Positions 55,338-64,000 of a DNA stretch of 64,000 nt are shown piece by piece. Both the position numbers and the translations under genes were made by a program. Within the stretch, counting starts at the first letter, position 1. Every line of letters starts with the position of its first letter. The notes under the pieces are model-generated. The model did not search any database. It saw only the letters and a program-made list of their open reading frames with translations, and was not told the origin of the DNA. The DNA lies in NCBI RefSeq assembly GCF_900460065.1, contig NZ_UAVD01000026.1, positions 248,001-312,000 of the forward strand, written 5' to 3'. The stretch is from Streptomyces griseus (GTDB lineage: Bacteria > Actinomycetota > Actinomycetes > Streptomycetales > Streptomycetaceae).

Positions 55338-55796
55338 ATGACAGCGACCGACCCCGCCCTGACCGCCATCGCCCAGAGCTGGTGCGCTCTCTCCCTGCTC
55401 CACGGGAAGATCGAGGCCCGGATCGAGCGGGCCCTCCAGGCCGGCCACGGACTCAGCGCACGCGAGTACTCCCTGCTCGACGTGTTGAGCAGGCAGCACA
55501 ACGGCACCGGCGGACATCTCCAGATGAAGCAGGTCGCCGACGCCGTCGTCCTCAGTCAGAGCGCCACCACCCGGCTCGTCACCCGGCTCGAGGACCGGGG
55601 GCTGCTGACCCGCTACCTGTGCGACACCGATCGCCGCGGCATCTACACCGACGTCACCGAGGCCGGACTCACGCTGCTGGAGGCCGCCCGGCCGACGAAC
55701 GACACCGCGCTGCGGGCGGCCCTGGACGAGGCGGCCGAGAACCCGGAGCTCGCTCCTCTGGTCAGGGCCGTCGAGGAGCTCAAGGTCCCGGTCTGA
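55338..55796 (+). CDS. MarR family transcriptional regulator
   Basis: 152 residues from ATG 55338 with GGAGGAGAGA upstream. The winged helix is at about 35-105: LSAREYSLLDVLSRQ, LQMKQVADAVVLSQSATTRLVTRLEDRGLLTRY, then DRRGIYTDVTEAG. Divergently transcribed from the MFS pump, which it most likely represses in response to a small ligand. Confidence 0.9.
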   Translation: MTATDPALTAIAQSWCALSLLHGKIEARIERALQAGHGLSAREYSLLDVLSRQHNGTGGHLQMKQVADAVVLSQSATTRLVTRLEDRGLLTRYLCDTDRRGIYTDVTEAGLTLLEAARPTNDTALRAALDEAAENPELAPLVRAVEELKVPV

Positions 55797-55907
55797 CCGG
55801 GACCGACGGGCACGACACCCCCGGGGCCGTCCCGGGCACGGCCTGGGGAGTGTCCGCACAGTATCGTCGGCCGCCCGTCGGGCCGGACGAGACTTCGCGG
55901 GCACGAC

Positions 55908-55921
55908 CTAGGATGCCGATC
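55908..55921 (+). promoter_or_regulatory. Leaderless promoter of the GNAT gene at 55922
   Basis: TAGGAT at 55908-55913 is eight bases from ATG 55922, with no ribosome site. It is the textbook Streptomyces -10 box. Confidence 0.55.
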
Positions 55922-56374
55922 ATGAGTGATCTCGCGATACGCCTCGCCGTTCCGGACGACCTGCCCCCCGTGGTCGCGATGCTCGCCGACGACCCCCTGG
56001 GTGCGCAGCGTGAGTCACCGGACGACCTCACCCCGTACCAGGAGGCGTTCCAGCGGCTGTCCGAGGACCCGAACCAGCACCTGGTCGTCGCCGTTCGCGA
56101 GGACCGCGTCGTGGGCACGCTGCAGCTGACGATCGTCCCGGGGCTGTCCCGCCGCGGCGCGACCCGCTCGATCATCGAGGGGGTCCGCGTCCACGCCGAC
56201 GAGCGCGGCAGCGGCCTCGGCACCCAGCTCATCCAGTGGGCGGTGGATGAATCGCGCCGCCGGAACTGCCAGTTGGTGCAGCTCACCTCGGACGTGACCC
56301 GCGCCGACGCGCACCGGTTCTACGAGCGACTCGGCTTCACCGCGAGCCACGTGGGGTTCAAGCTGGCGCTCTGA
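55922..56374 (+). CDS. GNAT family N-acetyltransferase
   Basis: 150 residues, single GNAT domain: MLADDPLGAQRESP, VVAVREDRVVGTLQLTIVPGLS, the acetyl-CoA site VRVHADERGSGLGTQLIQWAV, and ADAHRFYERLGF. The closest type from memory is the phosphinothricin/aminoglycoside-like family acting on small amines. An ATG nine bases upstream (55913) is possible. Confidence 0.88.
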   Translation: MSDLAIRLAVPDDLPPVVAMLADDPLGAQRESPDDLTPYQEAFQRLSEDPNQHLVVAVREDRVVGTLQLTIVPGLSRRGATRSIIEGVRVHADERGSGLGTQLIQWAVDESRRRNCQLVQLTSDVTRADAHRFYERLGFTASHVGFKLAL

Positions 56375-56384
56375 GGGGCGCGGA

Positions 56385-56415
56385 CGGGTGGGCCCTCGCC
56401 GGAAACGCCCACCCG
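56385..56415. terminator. Terminator downstream of the GNAT gene
   Basis: CGGGTGGGC at 56385-56393 pairs with 56407-56415 over a 13-base loop, in the convergent gap before the serine hydrolase gene. Confidence 0.6.
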
Positions 56416-56502
56416 CCTTCCGGATCCCCGCGCACCCGTGGGGAACACGCGCCCTCGTCCCCCGTGCAGCGCCCGCGCGAACGCCGTGAACCCCTTGCCC
56501 GC

Positions 56503-56516
56503 GTTTCACGTGAAAC
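56503..56516. promoter_or_regulatory. parS site, perfect
   Basis: GTTTCACGTGAAAC, 26 bases downstream of the serine hydrolase stop (minus strand) in the convergent intergenic region. Confidence 0.9.
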
Positions 56517-56541
56517 ACCCGCGCGCGACCCGGCCGTAAGC

Positions 56542-57918
56542 TCAGTCGGCGAGCCCGCGCCAGCCCTCCGCGTCCACGCCGCCGGGCACGGCCGTGCCCG
56601 CCTCGTACGGCTCCCGGGTGAAGACGAACGAGCCGAGGTCCAGGTGGTCCACCGTGCCGTCGTCCCTGCGCACGACGCGCAGGGTCTCCCCCGCGTAGTA
56701 GTCGTTCTGGCCCGTCCAGGTGCCGTCCGGGCCGTACGTGAAGGCCGCGCCACGCCCCTGGCCGCCCAGCGGAGTCAGCTGAAGCCCCCGGTCCCCCGTG
56801 AGCCTCAGCGTGACCGGGTGGGTGCCCCAGTGCCAGACGCCGGTCAGCGCGAGGAGTTCGTCGTCCACCTCGGGCAGCGGACGCCAGGGCTCCGGGATCA
56901 GCGGCTCGGCGTCGACGACGATCCCCAGCAGCTCGGCGGCCACCATCGCGGCGGGCAGCCCGGAGGTGACGTTGGCGAGGACGACCGCCGCCACGTCCTC
57001 CCCCTCGCAGATCCAGAGGCCGGCGACGAACCCGGGAAGCGATCCCGAGTGCCCGAAAAGCACGCGCCCTTCGCCACCGACGATCTGGAGCCCGAGGCCG
57101 TAATCGCTGGCGCCCGTCTCGGCCGGTGCGGCGGGCGTCCGCATCTCCCGCACGGAGGAGGCCGACAGGACCCGGTCGTCGCCCTCGGTCAGGAAGGCGG
57201 CGAACCGCAGCAGGTCCGCCGCGGTGGACCAGAGCTGGCCGGCGGGCGCCATGATCCCGAGGTCCTCGGCGGGCTCGCTCAGCATCACATCGGCCCAGGG
57301 GTGGACGGCCCAGCCGGCCGCGTGCGGAGCGACCGGCCCGCTCGTCGTGCGGTGCATGCCCAGCGGCTCCAGGATCTCGGTGCGCAGCGCCTCCTCCCAG
57401 GAGACGCCACGCACCGCTTCCACCAGTGAACCGAGCAGGGTGTAACCGGGGTTGGAGTAGTGATGGCGATGACCCGCCGGATGCCTCTGCGGGCGGTCGC
57501 CCAGCACGTCGGCGAGTTCGGGCCGCAGACTGCCGGGCGTCCGCTCCCACCAGGGGGCGGGAGCCTCGGCGCCCAGCCCCGCGCTGTGGCCCAGCAGCTG
57601 GAAGACGGTGACCCCGCCCGACCCCGTGCCGGGAAGGTGCTTCTCCAGCGGGTCGTCCAGGTCGATCAGGCCCTCGTCCCGCAGGCGCAGAACCAGAACG
57701 GCGGTGAACGTCTTGGTGATCGACCCGATCCGGTACTGCGTGTCGGCGTCGGGAGCATGCCCCTCGACGCACGTACGCGCCCCGCTCCAGGCCGTACGCC
57801 CCTGCCGCCGCACCGCGGCCACCAGGGACGGCGCGCGGCCGTCCCGCTGGGCGACGGCGATGCGGTGCAGCAGGGCGCGTCGGGTACCGGGAAGCACATC
57901 CGCGTCGTGAGAAGTCAT
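56542..57918 (-). CDS. Serine hydrolase (class C beta-lactamase/penicillin-binding family)
   Basis: 458 residues. The catalytic SxxK is SITKTF (about 68), the Tyr motif is HYSNPGY, and the third motif is HSG in LFGHSGSLPG. A C-terminal lipocalin-like beta domain follows (about 350-455). There is no signal peptide, so it is cytoplasmic, as many actinobacterial members are; esterase or D-amino peptidase activity is likelier than beta-lactam resistance. Confidence 0.88.
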   Translation of the reverse strand: MTSHDADVLPGTRRALLHRIAVAQRDGRAPSLVAAVRRQGRTAWSGARTCVEGHAPDADTQYRIGSITKTFTAVLVLRLRDEGLIDLDDPLEKHLPGTGSGGVTVFQLLGHSAGLGAEAPAPWWERTPGSLRPELADVLGDRPQRHPAGHRHHYSNPGYTLLGSLVEAVRGVSWEEALRTEILEPLGMHRTTSGPVAPHAAGWAVHPWADVMLSEPAEDLGIMAPAGQLWSTAADLLRFAAFLTEGDDRVLSASSVREMRTPAAPAETGASDYGLGLQIVGGEGRVLFGHSGSLPGFVAGLWICEGEDVAAVVLANVTSGLPAAMVAAELLGIVVDAEPLIPEPWRPLPEVDDELLALTGVWHWGTHPVTLRLTGDRGLQLTPLGGQGRGAAFTYGPDGTWTGQNDYYAGETLRVVRRDDGTVDHLDLGSFVFTREPYEAGTAVPGGVDAEGWRGLAD

Positions 57919-58005
57919 GGTCCAACCACTACCCGACGGACGGCTCCCTGACGAACCCTTTTCCGCGAGGTCACGGGCCCGGGCCGACGCCGACGACGCT
58001 CCCGG

Positions 58006-59489
<1,484 letters not shown>

Positions 59490-59637
59490 CACGGGATTCT
59501 CGCGCATGCGCCGGCTGCCGGGCCGGCCGGTCTCGTGAGCCAGAAGCCGGCGCCGCGAGCGCGCGCGGGGACGCCGGACCGCCCGGCACGCGGAAGGCAC
59601 GTCGTGAAGCCGCGCGTCCGCACGGGCGGCGGATCCG

Positions 59638-61113
59638 TCAGGTCTGCGCCATGTCGACGAAGCGGGAGTAGTGGCCCTGGAACGCCACGGTGATGGTGGC
59701 CGTCGGGCCGTTACGGTGCTTGCCGACGATGATGTCCGCCTCGCCCGCGCGCGGTGACTCCTTCTCGTAGGCATCCTCGCGGTGCAGCAGGATGACCATG
59801 TCGGCGTCCTGCTCGATGGATCCCGACTCACGCAGGTCGGACACCATCGGCTTCTTGTCCGTGCGCTGCTCGGGACCACGGTTCAGCTGCGAGAGCGCGA
59901 TCACCGGGACCTCCAGCTCCTTGGCCAGCAGCTTCAGGTTTCGGGACATGTCCGAGACCTCCTGCTGACGGCTCTCGGAACGCTTCGATCCACCGGCCTG
60001 CATCAGCTGCAGATAGTCGATGATCACGAGCTTGATGTCGTTGCGCTGCTTGAGCCGGCGGCACTTCGCGCGGATCTCCATCATCGACAGGTTGGGGGAG
60101 TCGTCGATGTACAGGGGAGCGGCCGAGACCTCGGGCATCCGGCGGGCCAGCCGCGTCCAGTCCTCGTCCGTCATGGTGCCGGACCGCATGTGGTGCAGGG
60201 CCACCCGCGCCTCGGCCGACAACAGGCGCATGGCGATCTCGTTGCGTCCCATTTCGAGGGAGAAGATGACGCTGGGCAGGTTGTTCTTGATCGACGCGGC
60301 GCGGGCGAAGTCCAGCGCGAGCGTGGACTTGCCCATCGCGGGGCGGGCGGCGATGACGATCATCTGGCCGGGGTGCATGCCGTTCGTGAGGGCGTCGAGG
60401 TCCGTGAAGCCCGTCGGCACACCGGTCATCTCACCGCTGCGGGAGCCGATCGCCTCGATCTCGTCGAGCGCGCCCTCCATGATGTCGCCGAGAGGGAGGT
60501 AGTCCTCGCTGGTGCGCTGCTCGGTGACCGCGTAGATCTCGGCCTGCGCGGAGTTGACGATCTCGTCGACGTCGCCGTCGGCGGCGTATCCCATCTGCGT
60601 GATCTTGGTGCCCGCCTCGACCAGCCGGCGGAGCACCGCCCGCTCGTGGACGATCTCCGCGTAGTACGAGGCGTTGGCCGCGGTGGGCACGGACTGCACC
60701 AGGGTGTGCAGATACGGCGCTCCGCCGACCTTGGTGATCTCCCCGCGCTTGACCAGCTCGGCCGCGACCGTGATCGGGTCGGCCGGCTCGCCCTTGGCGT
60801 AGAGGTCGAGGATCGCGGTGTAGACGGTCTCGTGGGCGGGGCGGTAGAAGTCGTGCCCCTTGATGATCTCCACGACGTCCGCGATGGCGTCCTTGGACAG
60901 CAGCATGCCGCCGAGGACCGACTGCTCGGCGTCGAGGTCCTGGGGCGGCACCCGCTCGAACCCGGGGGAGCCCACTTCCCAGGCCTCGTCCGGACCCCGG
61001 TCGTGGCGGTCTTCCCGCCCCTTGCGGTCCCCGCGACGCTGACGGGAGACGGGCAGACGGTCCCCGGGACCGGTCTCGGTCCAGGGGTCGTCCAAAGGCT
61101 CGGGAATGCTCAC
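59638..61113 (-). CDS. dnaB: Replicative DNA helicase DnaB
   Basis: 491 residues from GTG 61113, which follows GGAGGAGGCGGCCCG; the longer frame to 61137 would include that site. An N-terminal basic tail (1-50), the DnaB N domain (about 55-170), and the RecA-like motor with Walker A ARPAMGKST (256-264), Walker B IIDYLQLM and the R-finger region follow. No intein is present. It unwinds the fork ahead of DnaG. It ends 168 bases from argG. A DnaA-box group lies in its upstream region. Confidence 0.97.
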   Translation of the reverse strand: MSIPEPLDDPWTETGPGDRLPVSRQRRGDRKGREDRHDRGPDEAWEVGSPGFERVPPQDLDAEQSVLGGMLLSKDAIADVVEIIKGHDFYRPAHETVYTAILDLYAKGEPADPITVAAELVKRGEITKVGGAPYLHTLVQSVPTAANASYYAEIVHERAVLRRLVEAGTKITQMGYAADGDVDEIVNSAQAEIYAVTEQRTSEDYLPLGDIMEGALDEIEAIGSRSGEMTGVPTGFTDLDALTNGMHPGQMIVIAARPAMGKSTLALDFARAASIKNNLPSVIFSLEMGRNEIAMRLLSAEARVALHHMRSGTMTDEDWTRLARRMPEVSAAPLYIDDSPNLSMMEIRAKCRRLKQRNDIKLVIIDYLQLMQAGGSKRSESRQQEVSDMSRNLKLLAKELEVPVIALSQLNRGPEQRTDKKPMVSDLRESGSIEQDADMVILLHREDAYEKESPRAGEADIIVGKHRNGPTATITVAFQGHYSRFVDMAQT

Positions 61114-61571
61114 CGGGCCGCCTCCTCCCGTCCGCATCGCGGACCTAGCCGTGCCACTCTTTCTTACGGCACGGCACCGACAAACAGGTCGCCCGACTCC
61201 ACTTCCGGCGCGTCTGGTTCGGTGGATTCCGGTGCCGGAACGGAGTGCGGGCGCCGCACCACGGTAGGCCCCTCCGCACCGTCAGCCAATCTGGTTATCC
61301 ACAGGGCATGTGGACGACGGACCAGATGCTGTGGAGAACCCTGCCGATCCTGTGCACGGACCGGGGGACAGCACTGTGGACAAACTCATAGCGATAGCAG
61401 CGTGACCATCCTGACCTGCGCATTCTCCATCCACTGACTGTGGGGGAGAAAAACTTTCACCCTCATTTCAAGATCACCGCAAACGGCGCGGGGCGGAAGG
61501 CGCCACCGGTCCGCAAGTAAGGACCCCAGGCCAATTGCATCTCTTACCTGTGGAAGATTAGATTGACCCTC
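61114..61571. other. 458-base divergent region between dnaB and the MATE gene, with DnaA boxes
   Basis: DnaA-like boxes are TTATCCACA at 61295-61303, reversed TGTGGAGAA at 61330-61338 and reversed TGTGGACAA at 61375-61383. The right third is AT-rich and carries the MATE promoter. No gene is present. Confidence 0.6.
61535..61571 (+). promoter_or_regulatory. Leaderless HrdB-type promoter of the MATE gene
   Basis: TTGCAT at 61535-61540, 18-base spacer, TAGATT at 61559-61564, seven bases before ATG 61572. The best-matched leaderless promoter in the window. Confidence 0.65.
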
Positions 61572-62909
61572 ATGACCAAGGCCCCCGCGACCTCCAAGAA
61601 CGGCCGCCGACGGCACGACCGCGAGATCATCGCCCTTGCCGTCCCGGCGTTCGGCGCGCTCGTCGCCGAGCCCCTGTTCGTGATGGTCGACAGCGCCGTC
61701 GTCGGCCACCTCGGCACCCCGCAGCTCGCCGGCCTCGGCATCGCCGCGGCCCTCCTGATGACGGCCGTGAGCATCTTCGTCTTCCTCGCCTACGCCACCA
61801 CGGCGGCCGTCGCCCGGCGGGTGGGGGCGGGCGACCTCCCCGCCGCCATCCGCCAGGGCATGGACGGCATCTGGCTCGCCCTTCTGCTCGGAGCGGCCGT
61901 CGTCGCCCTCGCGCTCCCGACGGCCCCGTGGCTCGTCGACGTCTTCGGCGCGTCCGACACCGCGACTCCGTACGCCATCACCTATCTGAGGATCTCCATC
62001 CTCGGCATCCCGGCCATGCTGGTCGTGCTCGCCGCCACCGGTGTCCTGCGCGGCCTCCAGGACACCCGCACCCCGCTGTACGTCGCCATCGGTGGTTTCA
62101 CGGCGAACGCCGCCCTGAACGTGACCCTCGTCTACGGTGCCGGGCTCGGCATCGCCGGATCCGCATGGGGAACGGTGATCGCCCAGGTCGGTATGGCCGC
62201 CGCCTATCTCGTCGTGGTGATCCGCGGAGCCCGAAGGCACAACGCCTCCCTGCGCCCCGACGCGGCCGGCATCAGGGCCAGCGCACGGGCGGGCGTGCCC
62301 CTGCTGATCCGGACCCTGTCGCTGCGCGCCGTCCTGATGATCGCCACCGCCGTCGCCGCCCGGCTCGGGGACGTCGACATCGCAGCACACCAGATCATCC
62401 TCTCCCTGTGGAGCCTGACCGCCTTCGCCCTCGACGCCATCGCCATCGCCGGGCAGGCGATCATCGGCCGCTATCTGGGGGCGAACGACGAGAAGGGCGC
62501 CCGCGAGGCCTGCCGCCGCATGGTCGAGTGGGGTATCGGTTCCGGCATCGTGCTCGGTGTCCTGATCGTGCTGGCCCGGCCCCTGTTCATCCCGCTGTTC
62601 ACCAGCGACCCCTCGGTGAAGGACACCCTGCTGCCCGCGCTCCTGGTCGTGGCGGTCTCGCAGCCGATCGCCGGCGTGGTCTTCGTCCTGGACGGCGTCC
62701 TGATGGGAGCCGGCGACGGACGCTATCTCGCCTGGGCGATGCTGGTGACCCTCGCCGTCTTCGCGCCCGTCGCCCTTCTGGTGCCCTCCCTCGGCGGCGG
62801 GCTCACCGCGCTCTGGTGGGCCATGACACTGATGATGGCCGTCCGCCTCATCACGCTCTGGCTGCGTACCCGGTCGGGCCGGTGGATCGTCACGGGAGCC
62901 ACGCGCTGA
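61572..62909 (+). CDS. MATE family efflux transporter
   Basis: 445 residues and 12 helices. The N-terminus is basic (TKAPATSKNGRRRHDREIIALAVPAFGALVAEPLF). The DinF-like group is indicated by VDSAVVGHLGTPQLAGLGIAAAL and FLAYATTAAVARRVGAGD. Such pumps use H+ or Na+ to expel cationic drugs. A TTG at 61563 is in frame but the -10 box overlaps it, so ATG 61572 is preferred. It is the usual neighbour of rplI in Streptomyces. Confidence 0.92.
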   Translation: MTKAPATSKNGRRRHDREIIALAVPAFGALVAEPLFVMVDSAVVGHLGTPQLAGLGIAAALLMTAVSIFVFLAYATTAAVARRVGAGDLPAAIRQGMDGIWLALLLGAAVVALALPTAPWLVDVFGASDTATPYAITYLRISILGIPAMLVVLAATGVLRGLQDTRTPLYVAIGGFTANAALNVTLVYGAGLGIAGSAWGTVIAQVGMAAAYLVVVIRGARRHNASLRPDAAGIRASARAGVPLLIRTLSLRAVLMIATAVAARLGDVDIAAHQIILSLWSLTAFALDAIAIAGQAIIGRYLGANDEKGAREACRRMVEWGIGSGIVLGVLIVLARPLFIPLFTSDPSVKDTLLPALLVVAVSQPIAGVVFVLDGVLMGAGDGRYLAWAMLVTLAVFAPVALLVPSLGGGLTALWWAMTLMMAVRLITLWLRTRSGRWIVTGATR

Positions 62910-62928
62910 TCCGTACGCCGCGCGGCCT

Positions 62929-62942
62929 GTTTCACGTGAAAC
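62929..62942. promoter_or_regulatory. parS site, perfect (first of a tandem pair)
   Basis: GTTTCACGTGAAAC, 20 bases after the MATE stop codon. Confidence 0.92.
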
Positions 62943-62951
62943 CGACACCCT

Positions 62952-62965
62952 GTTTCACGTGAAAC
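62952..62965. promoter_or_regulatory. parS site, perfect (second of a tandem pair)
   Basis: GTTTCACGTGAAAC, 23 bases from the first copy centre to centre, directly before the terminator hairpin. Confidence 0.92.
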
Positions 62966-62968
62966 AGG

Positions 62969-63001
62969 AAGGGCCGCACCCCGTCACGGGGTGCGGCCCT
63001 T
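62969..63001. terminator. Bidirectional terminator between MATE and rplI
   Basis: A perfect 15-bp stem (62969-62983 with 62987-63001, AAGGGCCGCACCCCG) with a 3-base loop, flanked by A and T on the two sides, ends both the MATE gene and the rpsR-rplI operon. Confidence 0.9.
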
Positions 63002-63025
63002 CACTGACTCAGCTGAGCTCTGCCC

Positions 63026-63472
63026 TTAGGCAGCAACGACCTCGACGCCGAGCTTCGCTGCGACCTCGGGGTGCAGACGGACGGACACCTGGTGTCCGCC
63101 GAGCGTCTTGATCGGCGAGCCGAGCTCGACGCGACGCTTGTCGACGTCGGGACCACCGGCGGCCTTGATCGCCGCGGCGACGTCGGCCGGGGTGACCGAG
63201 CCGAAGAGACGGCCGGCGTCGCCGGAGCGAACAGCCAGACGGACCTTCACGCCCTCGAGCTTGGCCTTGATCTCGTTGGCCTGCTCGATCGTCGCGATCT
63301 CGTGGATCTTGCGGGCGCGGCGGATCTGCGCCACGTCCTTCTCGCCGCCCTTGGTCCAGCGAATGGCGAAGCCACGCGGAACCAGGTAGTTGCGGGCGTA
63401 CCCGTCCTTGACGTCGACGACGTCGCCGGCGGTGCCGAGGCCGGAGACCTCGTGGGTGAGGATGATCTTCAT
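63026..63472 (-). CDS. rplI: 50S ribosomal protein L9
   Basis: 148 residues: N domain [36 protein letters not shown] (L9 signature), long connecting helix, C domain with [15 protein letters not shown] and [17 protein letters not shown]. It is the last gene of the ssb-rpsR-rplI operon, 18 bases after rpsR. Confidence 0.98.
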   Translation of the reverse strand: MKIILTHEVSGLGTAGDVVDVKDGYARNYLVPRGFAIRWTKGGEKDVAQIRRARKIHEIATIEQANEIKAKLEGVKVRLAVRSGDAGRLFGSVTPADVAAAIKAAGGPDVDKRRVELGSPIKTLGGHQVSVRLHPEVAAKLGVEVVAA

Positions 63473-63490
63473 GCTGTTGTCACCCTTCCC

Positions 63491-63727
63491 TTATCGCGCG
63501 GTGGACGTGTAGGGCAGCAGCGCCATCTCACGGCTGTTCTTGACAGCCGTGGCGACGTCACGCTGGTGCTGCGTGCAGTTGCCGGTGACGCGGCGGGCAC
63601 GGATCTTGCCGCGGTCGGAAATGAACTTCCGCAGCATGTTCGTGTCCTTGTAGTCCACGTACTGGGTCTTGTCCTTGCAGAACGCGCAGACCTTCTTCTT
63701 AGGCTTGCGCACAGGCGGCTTCGCCAT
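63491..63727 (-). CDS. rpsR: 30S ribosomal protein S18, cysteine-containing (zinc-type) form
   Basis: 78 residues: [20 protein letters not shown] with CxxC at residues 14-17, [26 protein letters not shown] (third Cys), then [22 protein letters not shown]. The CxxC form binds zinc and is the housekeeping copy; Streptomyces often carry a Cys-less, Zur-regulated paralogue elsewhere. Confidence 0.98.
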   Translation of the reverse strand: MAKPPVRKPKKKVCAFCKDKTQYVDYKDTNMLRKFISDRGKIRARRVTGNCTQHQRDVATAVKNSREMALLPYTSTAR

Positions 63728-63769
63728 GGTGTTTCTCCTGTGTGATCAAGAAGTGGGGTACGAGCAGCC

Positions 63770-64000
63770 CTAGAAGGGGGGCTCGTCCGAGTAGCCGCCG
63801 CCAGAGCCGCCGGAACCGCCGGAGCTTCCGCCCCAACCGCCTCCGCCGCCCTGCTGGCCTCCGCCGCCCTGGCCGCCTGACGGCGCGCCGGTCGCCCACG
63901 GGTCGTCGGCGGGTGCACCGCCGCCGCCCTGCTGGCCACCGCCACCGGGACCGCCGCCCCAGTTGCCGCCGCCCTGCTGGCCGCCGCCGTATCCACCCTG
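63770..64000 (-). CDS. ssb: Single-stranded DNA-binding protein, C-terminal part (5' end outside window)
   Basis: Only the last 76 residues are present, a Gly/Gln/Pro-rich linker (many QQGGGG repeats) ending in the acidic tip SDEPPF, the docking site for SSB partner proteins. The OB-fold is beyond the right edge. Gene order ssb-rpsR-rplI identifies the essential SsbA copy. The stop is TAG at 63772-63770, 42 bases before rpsR. Confidence 0.93.
   Translation of the reverse strand, partial: QGGYGGGQQGGGNWGGGPGGGGQQGGGGAPADDPWATGAPSGGQGGGGQQGGGGGWGGSSGGSGGSGGGYSDEPPF

Overview
This window is a GC-rich (about 72% by eye), gene-dense piece of a Streptomyces chromosome core. It carries no mobile element, CRISPR array, tRNA or rRNA that I can see. 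The assignment rests on the SsgA/SsgR sporulation pair, the Sco-ECuC-DtpA copper/peroxidase cluster, a fused CydDC, a Rex operator in front of cydA, many GTG starts and GTGA overlaps, and repeated copies of the Streptomyces parS sequence GTTTCACGTGAAAC. The gene order recalls the origin-proximal core of S. coelicolor read towards oriC: ssb-rpsR-rplI and dnaB sit at the right edge, and oriC (dnaA-dnaN) is expected beyond it. The species cannot be fixed from the window.

Layout. 1-8.1 kb: tail of a DUF5926 protein, a hairpin that may be a small RNA, a secreted protein, a primase-polymerase-like protein preceded by a pentanucleotide repeat tract, a GAF-PP2C phosphatase, aminopeptidase P, an RsbW-like ATPase and a membrane protein. 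8.3-13.5 kb: an extracytoplasmic copper-handling cluster (YcnI, Sco, ECuC, CopC-CopD, DtpA). 13.8-18.3 kb: pheA, serS with a HAD phosphatase, and a coiled-coil protein of unknown role. 18.6-22.2 kb: two ABC-2 exporters in one operon. 22.6-26.1 kb: an overlapping trio of M24 peptidase-like protein, alpha/beta-hydrolase-SDR fusion and MerR regulator. 26.3-29.0 kb: kptA, an LLM oxidoreductase and a HAD phosphatase. 29.2-37.4 kb: a DevS-like GAF kinase, cydDC, cydB and cydA with a Rex operator. 37.5-43 kb: hisC, a LacI regulator, a metallophosphoesterase and small membrane proteins. 43.3-49.4 kb: a TerD-vWA protein, thiC with a TPP riboswitch, a YibE/F protein, ssgA and ssgR. 49.8-57.9 kb: DUF5326, cupin, holin-like protein, PLP gamma-lyase, NUDIX, two GNATs, an MFS/MarR divergent pair and a serine hydrolase. 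58-64 kb: argG with ARG-box-like sites, dnaB, a MATE transporter, rplI, rpsR and the end of ssb.

The most distinctive signal is not a gene. It is a layer of chromosome-maintenance sites: five perfect and one near-perfect parS sites, and several DnaA-box clusters in intergenic spaces (14.85-15.16, 22.43-22.46, 26.15-26.20 and 61.30-61.38 kb). This fits a segment close to oriC that loads ParB and may titrate DnaA. Other links: the cyd genes, the Rex box and a DevS-like kinase with a conserved candidate haem-ligand histidine sit together as a possible oxygen/redox block. Many genes look leaderless, with a TAnnnT box 6-7 nt before the start codon.
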